In this document: positions 42,200 to 53,727 of the stretch, in pieces
Position numbering within the stretch: the first letter of the stretch is position 1
Layout: each line of letters opens with the position of its first letter
Origin: Rhizodiscina lignyota
Taxonomy: Eukaryota > Ascomycota > Dothideomycetes > Aulographales > Rhizodiscinaceae
DNA length: 64,000 bases
NCBI GenBank assembly: GCA_010015805.1
Contig: ML978139.1
Span: 186,001-250,000 of the forward strand
Direction of reading: 5' to 3'
Translations under genes and position numbers: made by a program
The notes under the pieces: model-generated
Database searches by the model: none
What the model saw: the letters and a program-made list of their open reading frames with translations, nothing else
Told to the model about the DNA's origin: nothing

Positions 42200-44408
42200 T
42201 TAACCGGCTTGACAGTTGTCGACAAAGGAATTTTTCGGCCAGTCGTAACCCGTGTTTTTCCTGCAAAGAAGTGAGTAACTGGACAATAATGATTGAAGAT
42301 TTGAGGGGCGCACCAGAGCGTCACATTGGGATTCGTATACACATCCATGTGGTCCGAGATGTACTGCGTCGTCGGATATCCAGGCGGATCGCAAGTCATC
42401 AATTGGTTGTCTTCGTCTTGGTAGATTCTGATGTAGTCGATCCTCATTGTCGCTGGCATAAGCGGGCCCAAACCGGTGAGATTCAGTGATGCAAAACCAT
42501 TGGACATGCCAAAGTTTAGAACAATCGCCATCGGCTCTTCAGGAATCACACGTTGTCCGACATTGCCATTTGGCCGTATCGCGCGAGCGTCCAGCGTCCA
42601 GGTCTTGTCTTGACCGACATACCAAGTCACATAGCCACTACCACCAGGCTCGTATTCAAAAGCATACGCTTGGTATTCTTTTCCGTCGTACCAGTCGTTA
42701 TTGAGATTCGTAACGACCGATGCGGCTTGCTGGAAGACACCTCCTTGGTAGCCGTTGACATTTGAGATGGTTGGGTCGTAAAGCTCTATGAACTCTTTTC
42801 ACACATCAGCTACAAATCATGAATGGTTTAAGATTATGGTGCTTACCGGGATCAGGCCGCCACATCAGATCAAATGGCGCAAACTGAGCGGATTGAGAGG
42901 CAGATCCAACACCTGCGCCGGCGGGAGGATCCAAAAACCCAACGGACGCTTCGAGCGCGTCAAGTTCGGGAGCGCTCCGCGATTTTCCAGGATTTGGATG
43001 ATCCTCGCCTACACATGTACATGCGGGCAACCTCATCCCAGGCAAAGAACTCAAGCCGTCGCCTTGACTCTGGTTCGCGGTGATGCCATAGTCACAGTCA
43101 TCGTGATAGCTGTATGGCCAAAGGCCATCGGTTGTCGCTGCGTATCCGGGTCGACCCAGATTACCCATGGCCCATACACCAGGCCAGAATCCGATGGTGT
43201 CGCCTCGTCCAGGAAGTGAGACACTAGCTTCCATGTGACCGCCCTTGAAGCACAACATATTCCACGATTGTATCATGCCAGATCGGTAGTTGAGGCCGTG
43301 ATTTTGGAAGGCATCAAATCTGAGGGTCATGACGCCATCCTGCGTAGTTACTGCATCGGGGTCGTACCACTGAAAACTGTGAGCATTGAAACCATATCCG
43401 AAACTTCAGGCAGAATTACCTCCAAATCCTGTGTCACGCCATACCACAGATCCATAGCCTGAAAATACGGGTCATCACCCTCGTAGAACGTCCTCCCGTC
43501 TGTGTTGAACTCGTCTGAGAAGACAAGTGTCTGCTTGGTCCCAGTTCGTGTAGTTCTTGACTTGACAGAGTCGGGCGTTGTTGGGTCGATAAGGCTCTTT
43601 CGGAGGTTCTTCATCAGAGGATACTTGTCGCTGATACAACTAGGATCTTGCGCGCATGTTGTCCCTCCTGGATTGGTATATTGTGATAGCCATGAGCTGT
43701 GGAACGTCAGTATTGGCTCCAAAGAAGCTAAGCGAACGCAAATTAATGGACGTACTAAACTGGGTATCCGACGAAGAGCGCTAATATTCCGAGTATGATC
43801 AGTCCCAATCCTCCAGTATTGACGATTCCTCGCGAAGAAAATATGTCGCACTCGTTCTTGTCCTTCTCGTTCGGGTCTGGATTGTGTAACCAGTCATCTT
43901 TCTCCACGTCCTCAGGGAAAAGCAGAAGACCAGCCGACGGAAGAATGTTGAATTTCTCAGACACAGTCTGAGTGTTCAAGCCTTCATCATCACTACTTCC
44001 CGCCCTTGACGGTGCTCTCGAATCGTCGAATGGCGATACGAATGGCCCCCGACTATCTCGACTGTGCTCAGAGCTCCAACTTGTCCGTCGCGAATCGCCC
44101 CCGTAACCAGACGGTGTAGGGGATCGAGAGTTCATTGGCGATTCGGCATCTCTGTATCTTCTCGAGCGTGATTTCCCCTTGGGCGGAAGTAGGAGCTCTG
44201 TGGAATCGGCCACTTGACTGTTTGTTTGCCCGTACACGCCGTTTCCCCCCGAACCATTTCGGATCGATGGTGTCAACGACCTTTCAGTATTAGACCTTGA
44301 ATAGCCTGGTCGCTGCTCTTGCGAGGTTTGTCTTAGTAGGATATTTTCCGTTCCCGAGTTGAGTCTGATGTGAGGCATCGTGCCTCGCGGTGGTGAAGGA
44401 GATGTCAT
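42200..44408 (-). CDS. KRE6: KRE6/SKN1-type beta-1,6-glucan synthesis protein (GH16)
   Basis: Transcribed exons are 44408-43756, 43696-43420, 43369-42847, 42794-42314 and 42260-42200 (introns 50-59 nt), giving 664 residues. It is a type II membrane protein: a ~190-residue Ser-rich cytosolic N-terminus, a transmembrane helix at about 196-216 (GGLGLIILGILALFVGYPV), and a lumenal GH16 jelly-roll. The catalytic ExDxxE motif is ELDALE, and other marks are VFSDEFNTDGRTF, DLWYGVTQDLEWYDPDAV and GRGDTIGFWPGVWAMG. The last exon encodes KNTGYDWPKNSFVDNC and the stop; a frame running past its donor would give a false tail. Kre6 and Skn1 are needed for beta-1,6-glucan in the cell wall and act in ER/Golgi. 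Confidence 0.93.
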
Positions 44409-45705
44409 TGTGGCGGAGAGAGAACGGGGAAAGCGGAGACACCCGCGAGCCCCTCGTTTCTAAAGGTTGCACTCAATGTCTTGAATATGCTGAAGGGCTC
44501 GTGACGTTTGAGGGGCTCGTTGCCGGTCAATGTCGACGCGGAAGGCTGTACTTGAGGTTCTGCCCCTGGAGACCGCGTTTTGTTTGGGGCGAAGACACCA
44601 ACGCAGCGGCGGCACAGTCGATGAAAGGAAGCCAAAGGTGAACGCTCAATCGAAAGGAAAGACGCCTGCGTGGTGTGAAGGGAGCGCTTCGCGAGTAGAT
44701 TGAAGCACTGCACTGAAGCAACGTTGTTTGGTTGCTGTGCAGCTTCTCGAGGTGCGTCGATGGCGCGTCTGGACGATGCGGTGCTAGCGAGGACGACGGC
44801 ACGCGGTATCGAGGGCGAGAACGAGGAGTCGCGAAGCAGTCGGCGATGAAGGAGCGAAGAGCGGATTGAATGGCGAATTCGAAAATGTTGGTCAAGTCCG
44901 CAGTGCAGCAACTAGTTGCGCGGCGAAGGAACGATTGAGTAGGCCGCAGCAAAGCCACGCCCAGGGGCCAAGCACCCTCAAGGTTCGGGCGGCAAAAGGA
45001 ACCCTCTGCACGGAGGCACCGTGCGCGCACCCATTTTTCATTACGGAGCGCGACTATCTCAAATTCTGCTTCATTGAAAATCCCAGCTGCCTATGAGAGG
45101 CGGTGCGCGACGCTCTGCCATAATCTCCTTTCCTGTGGACGTTTCGTTTCGTCAAACGTCTGCTCCAGCTTCCATAGGCCCTCAGCTAATGCGACGGGCC
45201 AGCCGAACCCTGCCAGGCACCAATTAATCAGGATGCTTTCGATGAGACTTTCATGCGCGGCCAATTACACCCAAGAATATGGATCTGGGTGGATCGTTCG
45301 CCTTCTAGCCTTCTTCTCCCACTTCCAGGTGTGCAGACTGCAAGCACACGGCTGCTTCTCCAAATTATCTTGTATTTTCCATCTCGTTCTTGTTTTTCGG
45401 GACCTGCATATGCACCTGGTTGCCACGGCTGATCGCTCCTGTCTGCGCCTGCAGAGCTTACGCACACCAGCAACGCGCCGACACCACCGACAGGAGTGAG
45501 GGGAGCCATGCTCACTCGCCAGTGTTAGCTTTCCATATCGATGGGGAAAAGAATAGAAGTGCTTCGGAATTCCCTCATCACTTCCGTACCTATTAAGGGT
45601 ATCTATGCATCAATCTTCGTCGAAAATATCCATCTCGAATCAGTCTCACCCAGCCACGCCATCCATGTCCCGACCTCGAACACAGATCGCAAGCATTCTG
45701 GCACC
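44409..45705. other. Upstream region of KRE6
   Basis: About 1.3 kb. The part nearest KRE6 carries a 168-codon minus-strand frame (44911-44405) whose stop overlaps the KRE6 ATG as ATGA. Otherwise no gene, repeat or RNA is recognised. Confidence 0.45.
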
Positions 45706-46285
45706 TCAAGATTCTACGGACTTGGCTTTCAGCCCCACGATCCTTCCTCCCTTATCGTCTACGCTGACGATGTAGTACTCTGATCGTGTGCCGCCCAGAT
45801 CCACGCGGAAGAAGCCTACATCCCCACTGCCTGCGCCCTTCACTGCATCCACTACCTTCGCGTACTCTCCACGAGGGTCAAAGTCTTTGTGCTTTACGGC
45901 TGTCACATCTCCCTTTGTCTGTATGAGCTTCGCAAGATCATCTGGGCTAGACGTTAGACTTTCACATTCAACCCATCTGTGCCAAGCTCGCATAGTTCAC
46001 GCGTGCCTGGAGTTTTTGATCGGGAACGAAACAATTTCTGACGACAAACATGGCATGGTTCCACATACCTTCCGAAGGCAGACCTTTTCCATCCCACTTC
46101 AGACTAACAGGCTGGAAAGGCTCGTCCGCGTCTGATACATAGTATTCGTCCACTTCCTGTAGCGCCTTTGGCACCTCTGTATTGACCGATTGTGTTCCCA
46201 CAGATTTAGTAGTCGCGGGCTTGCTGCCGCCAAGGTCTTGGTTCGCTTTGTCGAGGAAGGCGGCATAATCTTCGTCGGACCCCAT
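45706..46285 (-). CDS. Conserved fungal protein of unknown function
   Basis: Transcribed exons are 46285-46069 and 45941-45706 (intron 127 nt), giving 150 residues starting MGSDEDYAAFLDKANQD. The first part is low-complexity and Thr-rich. A conserved core follows: YYVSDADEPFQPVSLKW, then DGKGLPSEDDLAKLI across the splice, and a C-terminal strand-rich end (SEYYIVSVDDKGGRIVG, LKAKSVES). Similar small proteins occur widely in Pezizomycotina; I know no function. The frame is open 59 codons upstream of the chosen start, and that extension is Arg-rich and nearly free of acidic residues, like a mitochondrial presequence. The start is therefore uncertain. Confidence 0.75.
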
Positions 46286-47022
46286 GGTGCGGTTGCGATT
46301 GCAAAAGAGCGCCGAAGGAGTGTGTAGGCGTCGGAGGGTTCGAATTTCAGGCGCAGGTGAGAGTGAGGCGCGATGCTGCGAGATGTGCCGGACGTGACAA
46401 GCAAGCGTCCCTAGTTGCAATGATGTAATCCTGAGAGCTCTGATAGTTCTCAGGTGTCGCATGGCATGTGTGAAGGTGCGCTGTCACTCATCCTCCACTC
46501 AGCTCTTAGAATGTTGATCAGACGGAACGCGTTTTGGTGGCGCGTTTCATGACGTACGCGACGCACGTGATTTTTCGGATGGGCTTCAAGATCGACGCCA
46601 AGGACGGAACGCCAAGAGATGGGCTGAAGCCACAGAAAAACTCCCCGAGCGTAAACTCTTGGCTATGGCTTCGAGTCAGCTGCTCAGAAACCAACCTAAT
46701 TAGGATCTCAGGACAGCTACCCCATCATCGTTACCGTCTTTGAGACAGTGTTTATCACGATCTAATCCTCTCGGATGTCTCAGGCGACTATCGTAGGCAC
46801 AAAGCTCAGTATCAAAGAGAAGAGATTTCTTCCAGACGAAAGCTGTGGTAGACGACTTGTCACTACAAGTGGCAGAATTTCGCACATCGTTTTCCATTTT
46901 TGCTCATTTACAACGCGCCTCCTTATACATCTCTCTTCTAATATTGTGAGGGCCTCAGACTTTGTTCATTCAGCGTCTTGTCTCTCTTCCGTCGTATTTA
47001 AGCGTACCGTAGCGCCTCACGC
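46286..47022. other. Intergenic region
   Basis: About 740 bp between two minus-strand genes. The 5' end of the hypothetical gene may extend to 46462. Nothing else is seen. Confidence 0.45.
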
Positions 47023-47335
47023 TCAAGTGCAGCTACACTGTCCTTGTATAAAGGAGCAGTCATTCCCGCGCGCTGTGCATGGTGCACTCGTTGGACAGAC
47101 ACAAGTCCCGCCATTGTCGAGCACACACTGCCCGGTCGACGGGCCTGGAGTTGGGAAGTTGCATTCACCCTCGATCAAAGGAGGGGGCTATGCCGCATAC
47201 TTGTTAGCTGCATAAGGATGGCAAATAGCAGCATCTGCAACTCACTGGCGGCTCGACCGTACGGTCATCGAGCACTGGTACTACTACCATAGCGGAGGTG
47301 GCGCAAGCCAGAGCGATGAGGATGATTGACTTCAT
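47023..47335 (-). CDS. Small secreted cysteine-rich protein (effector/antimicrobial-like)
   Basis: Transcribed exons are 47335-47246 and 47187-47023 with a 58-nt intron (donor GTGAGT, branch CTAAC, acceptor TAG), giving only 84 residues. The N-terminus MKSIILIALACATSA is a clear signal peptide. A short spacer (VLDDRTVEPPPPLIEGE) precedes a compact core with eight cysteines at residues 39, 51, 59, 61, 67, 74, 81 and 83. The spacing is C-x11-C-x7-C-x1-C-x5-C-x6-C-x6-C-x1-C, enough for four disulfides. A canonical TATA box lies about 100 bp upstream. Size, secretion signal and cysteine density match fungal effectors, antifungal peptides and hydrophobin-unlike small secreted proteins. I do not recognise the family. 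A 146-codon plus-strand frame over the same DNA is a shadow. Confidence 0.75.
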
Positions 47336-48064
47336 GTTGATAGTAGGACGCAAGAGTGATTCTCGAGAAGATGTAAATGACTGGAGAAGTGGATGGATGG
47401 GAAGTCGAGAGTCGAGGTTGCGTGGTGGGCTCCTTTTTATATATGCTTACGCCGCTTTACCTCTCGCCCAAGATCGGCCATATTAGGTTTAAGGGCATGT
47501 TCTGTTTGGCAGTGACTTGAATTAATGACAGATCCATTGTTGAGGGCGGCAACGTAACGATCCCTAAACTTGGTCTGTTTCAACAAACAGGAATTCAAGA
47601 GCATCTCGGGTGACATCAAAGATGACTTAGGCATTTCCCGATTTGGTCGAATGGAGATCCTATTTTTGCGTACGCTGGCGGCCGCTTCCACTTCGTTTGA
47701 TGGGATTCACCACTAGATACCTCCATGATGAAGCCCCTGCGGGGGATCGGCGGTAAGATTGTAAGCGGCGAGGATCGTGGATTTCCCATGGTTTGCTATG
47801 TCCAAATATAATAATGTCAGTCGAACCGAGTCAACACTGAGCTCAACGTATAGTGTATACGCAACATCTCACATCTTGCAGCGATCGACAACAACTTGCA
47901 CAGTTTAAGGTTATCCCTTTGCAGAATGAAGGAATGTTAGCAGGAGCCAAAGTTAGCATTCATTCACAGAGTATATCACTAATCCAGAACCTCGGAAACT
48001 CCTAAGCACAAAGTCTACAAAGCGGAGAGTGCCCCCTTCAAACCATAGGTATTGCTTTTTCCAC
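47336..48064. other. Promoter region of the small secreted protein gene
   Basis: About 730 bp between the transcription factor's stop and the small gene's start, both on the minus strand. It contains the TATA box. The rest is AT-rich without further recognisable sites. Confidence 0.5.
47434..47443 (-). promoter_or_regulatory. TATA box of the small secreted protein gene
   Basis: TATATAAAAA on the minus strand, 99-108 bp upstream of the start codon. This is a textbook TATA element, a feature of strongly induced rather than housekeeping fungal genes. Confidence 0.7.
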
Positions 48065-50274
48065 TCATGCGCCCGTGTACTGACCCAGCCCTGCCCCAGT
48101 TCCCATGCCCGCCGCCCAAGTCCCCGAGCTGATGCCAAAGTCCTGCCAAAATGCATTGTCAAAGTCGTAATAAAGCCCGCCCATGTAAATGTCCTCCATG
48201 CTCGGCAGAATCGTAGGCGCCGACTGCAGAGTCAGCTCGTCTGGACGCCCTTGCTTGTCCGCCGCCTCTGCCGACAGCCGCGTCTCGTACGCCGACTTCA
48301 TGTTCAGCTTCCGCCGCATGAAGCGATGGAAGATGTCCTTGTTCGAGACGCCCATTTCATGCGTCCGGCGCATGTTGATCACGTTCTGGAGGCCGTTTAG
48401 CTCGAAGTCGAGGAAGGAGGGTATTTCTAGCTGTGCCCGAATGTATGGTACCTCCCAGCCCGGGTGGTCGAAGAATGCTAGTTCGCATGCAGTCTGCATT
48501 ACCAAGCCGGACTGGATCCACGTCGTGAATGGGAAATAGAGGTAGTGCGACTGTGGAACCGTGCGGTAGAGATCGGTGAAATTTTTGATGGTGACCAAGC
48601 AGTTATTGAGCACCTCGAGAACTTGCAGCCGTTCCATTGGGCCGCCCAGGTCCTCGGGCTTCTCTAGGATGACAGTTTCGTATAGATAGACTTCGGCACC
48701 ATAATAGTTGAGGAGAAGAATGGTGTTATGTTGAAGCTCGTCTGGCCAGGTCTTCTTGAAGTTATAGAGCTCTGACTGGAGGACTTTGATGGCCATGTAT
48801 GCGGGTACTTGTGGATTGGTCTTGATGGCGGGATTCTCTCCGCGTGGAAAAGCCTTGCCGATGCAGTCGACGATACGTTGCAATTTGACCATGTATACAA
48901 GTTGGACATCAGTCGGAACCTGTTTCGCCTGTTCCAAGGCAGTACAGCAGTCTTCCATGTATTCGTTGTAGTCAAACTGGTCCATGACTACACTTCCAGA
49001 AAGCGTGCACCTGAGTTGCATTAGCAAATAATCGTCTTTTTGGGGGACACAGTGAACTTTACTTCACCGAGGTAAGGTAATAACATCCAAGAAGGGCTCT
49101 TTGCTCTTCCAGTGTCCTGGGAGTGTAGTCTCGCGCAGCGTGAGCAACTTGCGAGTTTACGTAGCCCTTCATGAACAGCAAGCGCCTGTTAAGTGATCCA
49201 GGTGGTCTATCGAGCTGCAGATTGACGATGAGAGACTTCGTCATATGCAGAAGTGTCGTCATCTGCCCATTAATTGGAAACATTACAAAGTTCCTGTCGG
49301 CCACATCAGAATGGCGTTACCGAATCCGGTCAACATACGTACCAAGCAGTGAAGAGAAGCATCCCTTGAAGAAGCTCTGCCGTCTTTTCCGGCCGTAGCA
49401 GTAGCCTTGAGGCGATGTCATTCAGAATCTTTTCGCCGAGTGCTACCTGCCGATGATAGTTGGCCGTCGAGCAGACGAAATGAATGACATCAAGGAAAAA
49501 CGGTCGTCTCTCCTCGACATCTGAGAAGCCTATCTGAGGTGAAGCAATCGCAAATGGAAAGTACGGAGTCAGCACAGTTCGATAAGTATGCAGAAGAGCT
49601 TCTGCCTCGCCGCTCTGGAGTTCCAGTTCCCTTGGTAGACGAGTAGCTGGGCTGGCACCCAAGGTCAGATCTGGACCAGATCTTAGGGAATCACGGAAAG
49701 GTGTCGCTTCAGTGGCGGATGGCGGACATGTGCGCTCGAAAGGTGGCACTGCTTGAGCTTCGCGATAGCCATTAAGTTGCGCGGAGCTAGGGCTCGGGCC
49801 AGTTCCAGAACTCGTCGAGATGTCGCGATCGAGCGATCCTGATGGCTGCGACGGCGGGCTACGCTGATCTGATGCTGGCTCCTTTTGAGTTGAAGAGAGG
49901 AGATTAACTATGCTGTCGAGCTTCTGCTCGAGATTGGCGACGCGTCTGGCTCATCCAATCAGTTCCTTTATCTCCGAGAGAGAGATCGCACGACATACGC
50001 TTGAGTTGCAGGAACACTTCGTCTCTTTCGCTGCTGTGGTATCCTTGTAGTGCACTCGCGATTGAGTTTCTCACACCTGCAACAGGTTAAATGGTCATTG
50101 CGCGGCTTATTCGTGTGCTGACCCGGTCTTTTACCTCTCGCATCTTGGACCACTGGTAGGGATACACTTGGTCTTTGCAATACCGCACTGTCTGCAGGCG
50201 CCCTTATTGTACGGCGTCCGCCTTTTGCCGGGGATATGATCGTCGTCTATGATCTCGTCTTCAATCTCGGACAT
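48065..50274 (-). CDS. Zn2Cys6 fungal-specific transcription factor
   Basis: Transcribed exons are 50274-50135, 50076-49999, 49945-49343, 49293-49063 and 49010-48065 (introns 49-58 nt), giving 665 residues. The N-terminal zinc cluster is split by intron 1: CRQCGIAKTKC, then CERCEKLNREC, giving C-x2-C-x6-C-x8-C-x2-C-x6-C. A basic linker (QQRKRRSV) and a heptad helix (VANLEQKLDSIVNLL) for dimerisation follow. The middle-homology region contains LALGEKILNDIASRLLL-like helices (here VALGEKILNDIASRLLL), LLQGMLLFTAW and RTLEEQRALLGCYYLTS. It is a nuclear activator or repressor of unknown target. It lies upstream of the small secreted protein on the same strand, so that gene is one candidate target, by position only. 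Confidence 0.9.
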
Positions 50275-50930
50275 CTTGAAGACTTGCCATGTCGTTGACG
50301 AAGGGCAAATGTTGACGTCGGCGTTTAAAGTTAGGGTTGAAAGCCACCCGCAGCCTCTTTTAGGTGATTAGTCATGCACCTCGCCCGTCATGTTCGTCTC
50401 AATCCTTCCGAAATTTTTTCACATGTCCTGAGCCCTTTCCAAGAAAGTGATACTAGGCTTGACAAGATCTTGCTTTGGACACCTTATGAATGCAATTGAG
50501 ACCTTGCGATGTGTTTGAGTTTCATGTAGTCACTCGGTCTCCCAGCTTCTTCCACACTGCTCAAGACACCTAGCCTTTGTGCATAGCCGTGTCTCGACAT
50601 AGTTTTCAAAATGACAAGATGACTCTGTATGGCCATGCCCATTACCTCAGATCCAAAGAATGTAGAATTCGTTTCAACATTGAGTGGACACAAACATACA
50701 TTAGGCTACTGGTGTCCTTCACTTTAAAGCGCCACAGATTATTGAGGGGAAAGGCTCGCCGCCTGGGCGAAACTTTAGTTAACATCGGTATATAGTTCAT
50801 TCCCTTAGGTTTAACACCAACACAGTCCACGCATTTAAAAGGCATGCTACCATCTTCCTAGATTTCATTTTGACCGCCCTTCCGCCTCTCCCTGCGAAAG
50901 ACTGAGGATTTCGTCCTCAAACACTCAAGC
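50275..50930. other. Divergent promoter region (Zn2Cys6 factor / BTB protein 1)
   Basis: About 660 bp between divergent genes. No coding pattern or repeat is seen. Confidence 0.5.
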
Positions 50931-51943
50931 ATGTCTGCAGAGCGGACGGTAAACTTCACAGACTCCTTTGACCTCACCCTCTTGGTCGAGAAAAACAGCG
51001 ATGCGACTTTCAAAGCAGCCTTCCAAGTCCTGTCATCATGCGTTTGCCTTGCCAGCCCCGTCTTCAAGGCCATGCTACAAGGTCCCTTCAAGGAAAAGAA
51101 TAACGAAGCTATCGAATTGCCCGAAGATGACTCGGTTGCACTAGAATGGATACTTCAAATCGCCCATCTACGTTTCGACACGCTTCCAACATTCACAAAG
51201 GAACACATCCTCAAACTTGCTGTTACCGGAGACAAATACCGATGTCTTACCATATTTCATCCTTGGATGGATCAGCTCAGAACCCTAATGTATCAGGGAG
51301 CCGCCGATCTAGCTACCATCGACGGTGCAGTATTTGCAACATGGGTTTTTAAGGATCAGAATGCCTTTAAGAGAGCACTGGAGAGTGCTATACTTCATAG
51401 CGCGCGCAGCGAACACGGCCTTGTGGTGAAAAATCGCACACTTCATGACGACCTACTGCCAGTTGGTGTGAAAGGTACGTATACCGCATAATTTTTATTA
51501 CTTGTATCAAAGCTGATATTCCTGTAGATCATATAATGGCTGCTCGTCGACAGCTTCTTGAGAAGATTGCCAGCATCTGCCGCGACACGAGAAAATCGCT
51601 TCTTACGTATGCCATTTGTGCGAGCTCAATTTCCAATGCCATGTGGAAAGAGGAGTGTAACTGCCTAATCCTCGGTGCATTCAGTCGTGCCATACACAAT
51701 AAGTTTATCAATGCGGAGATGACTCGCTGGGCTAAAGAAAATACAACCGTCAGTGGTTTAGCTACCTCAGCGAAGGAAGGTCTTCGTCGTCCCCCCGGCT
51801 TAGGCCGCAACGATCACAGTGCTTGCTGGAATCGACTGAATCCCCGGGTTGCTGAAGTCGATAAGTTGTTGCAGTCGGTTCAAGAATATCTCAAGTTTGG
51901 GGAAGAACATTTCAATGGAGCGAAGGAATCCAATTTGAGATAA
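50931..51943 (+). CDS. BTB/POZ domain protein, tandem copy 1
   Basis: Exons are 50931-51474 and 51528-51943 (intron 53 nt), giving 319 residues. An N-terminal BTB/POZ fold spans about residues 10-115: DLTLLVEKNSDATFKAAFQV, SPVFKAMLQGPFKE and ALEWILQIAHLRFDTLP. A helical region follows. Intron joins LLPVGVK to DHIMAARRQL in phase 1, exactly as in the neighbouring copy. BTB domains mediate dimerisation and, in many proteins, bind Cullin-3; fungal stand-alone BTB proteins of this type are numerous and uncharacterised. The C-terminal half has no recognised domain. Confidence 0.82.
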
Positions 51944-52524
51944 ATATGAGCATGGCTACAATGTCTATTTTGGGCTCACAACTCAGGATGAAAAAAAATT
52001 CGACGTACGTTTCCTGGAAGGGAGATCACTTCGGGTTTCGGTGGAGAGGTCGTGGGTTTCAGATGCTTGGTCGGAGAACGAGTCTTTCGCGTGGGAATTG
52101 AGGATCAGTACAAGTTATCAGGTCAAGAGCTTTCGCTGCGACTCTATTCTGCTTTAGACAGCTTCACACACTATAGTCACGCGTGTGTGTGCGTCACAAA
52201 ATTCTAAATCAACACTCTCCTAGCTGTTTAGAAGTTCAACGGGCTTAGTCCACCAATTCCTTTTCTGTACTCTAACCACTGTAACAAACTTTCCCTCTTA
52301 CGTCAGGCCTACAGCACAAAGGATGGTTCGGGCATCAGAGGTGCCTAGCGGTGGGGTGTGTTACGCCACGTTTGCGTGCCAATATATGTACACAGATACT
52401 GTTTTTCGGATCAGATCTCGACCTTTCGCATCCTCCCTCCGCAAACACCATTCACCGCACACACATATCACCTCCACCCAAGCAGAAAGATGGATTCGAT
52501 CTGATAAAAGTTTTCGAAAGGACC
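51944..52524. other. Spacer between the two BTB genes
   Basis: About 580 bp holding the 3' end of copy 1 and the promoter of copy 2. No third copy or repeat is recognised. Confidence 0.5.
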
Positions 52525-53552
52525 ATGGACGATGAAAGTAAGGTCGTTGAAATCGTTACGCAGAGCAATCTTACTCTCATCGTAGGGGAAGGAAAAGAGA
52601 AGGTTACCTTCAAAGTCATAAGGGATGCCTTGCGTCTCGCCAGTCCGATATGGAATGTCATGTTCGACCCCGACAAACTCTATATAGAGGGCAACTCGAA
52701 CGAGGTGTGTCTGCCAAAGGATGACACAATAGCAATGGAGACGGTCCTACAAATCGCGCACCTCCGTTTCCAAGAAGTTCCAACAACCTTCGACAGCGAA
52801 GAACTTTTCAACCTTGCCATACTCTGCGATAAATACGACAATGCGCACCTTATTGCACCATTTTTGGATAAGAGGTCCTTCCGCTATTTCCAAGAACAAC
52901 TTGATGAGGGTGGAGGTGTTGCTGTCGAGGCAGCGCTTGTGGCTTGGACGTTTGGTGATCGCGCTACACTTGCAAAAGCGATGCCAACGCTTATTACGAG
53001 GACCGATCTCTCACGAGAGCGGCCCGCAGGGCAGGAGGGTGTTTATGATGGCCTCCTTCCTCCGGCATTGACTGGTAAGATCTTTTTACCCTTGCTCAGA
53101 TATATGTACTGACCCCAACAGACTACATCAAGAGAGAGCGTGATTCGTTGTTTCACTGGTTGAAAAGGGAGTACCAGAGATGCACGGACACACTGAGCTG
53201 CGACCATTTTCTCCGTGGCTGCCGCAAAGATGGCTACAGCTGTATTACCGCGGAACGCGTCAGTTGCTGTATGATGCAGCTTGGTTACATATTGAGATGC
53301 GTCAAGTACGAATGCCCTGGCTTGGAAGAGAGTGAACTCCGCGATGAAGACATGCTCGAAGACTATGTTCAGCAGCTTTTGAGTGCTGCTCAGATGTCTC
53401 ACGGAATCCACGACGGATGCAAGCCTGGCTTTTTGGTCGAGACACTGAGAAATTTTTGGGTGGTGGTGCCAACGGGCTCGGCGCTACCAATAGGAAATGC
53501 AAGGCACGGTAAGGCGTGCGCGGACGAAATGGACTTTGAGGGCTGTGAATGA
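52525..53552 (+). CDS. BTB/POZ domain protein, tandem copy 2
   Basis: Exons are 52525-53074 and 53122-53552 (intron 47 nt), giving 326 residues. The start is the first in-frame ATG (MDDESKVVEIV). The BTB fold shows NLTLIVGEGKEKVTFKV, LASPIWNVMFDPDKLY and TVLQIAHLRFQEVP, clearly related to copy 1 (shared VxLPxDD, QIAHLRF and KLAV/NLAI-CDKY blocks). The intron interrupts the same place (LLPPALT-DYIKRER) in the same phase, so the two arose by tandem duplication of an intron-bearing gene. The C-terminal part is cysteine-rich (CDHFLRGCRKDGYSCI, VSCCMMQ), unlike copy 1 in detail. Function is unknown. Confidence 0.82.
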
Positions 53553-53700
53553 GTTCACTGAGCTCATATGGAGCGCAGAGTGGTGCTCGAACCTCGTTTG
53601 AACAAGTTATGACTAAGGTTTAAGATGGTTTGAATTGAACAGTCTAGACTCGTTTGAATTAGTTTATTTCATTTGCGATACAGCCCAGGGCTTTGCTGAG

Positions 53701-53727
53701 TGCGAAAGAGTGCGAAAGAGTGCAAAA
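53701..53727. repeat. Short tandem repeat (10-base unit)
   Basis: TGCGAAAGAG occurs twice head to tail, followed by a partial, changed third copy (TGCAAAA). Confidence 0.85.

Noticed and set aside
46775-47215. 146-codon plus-strand frame
   Set aside because: It lies opposite the small secreted protein; the minus-strand gene has a signal peptide, good splice sites and a cysteine pattern, this one has none.
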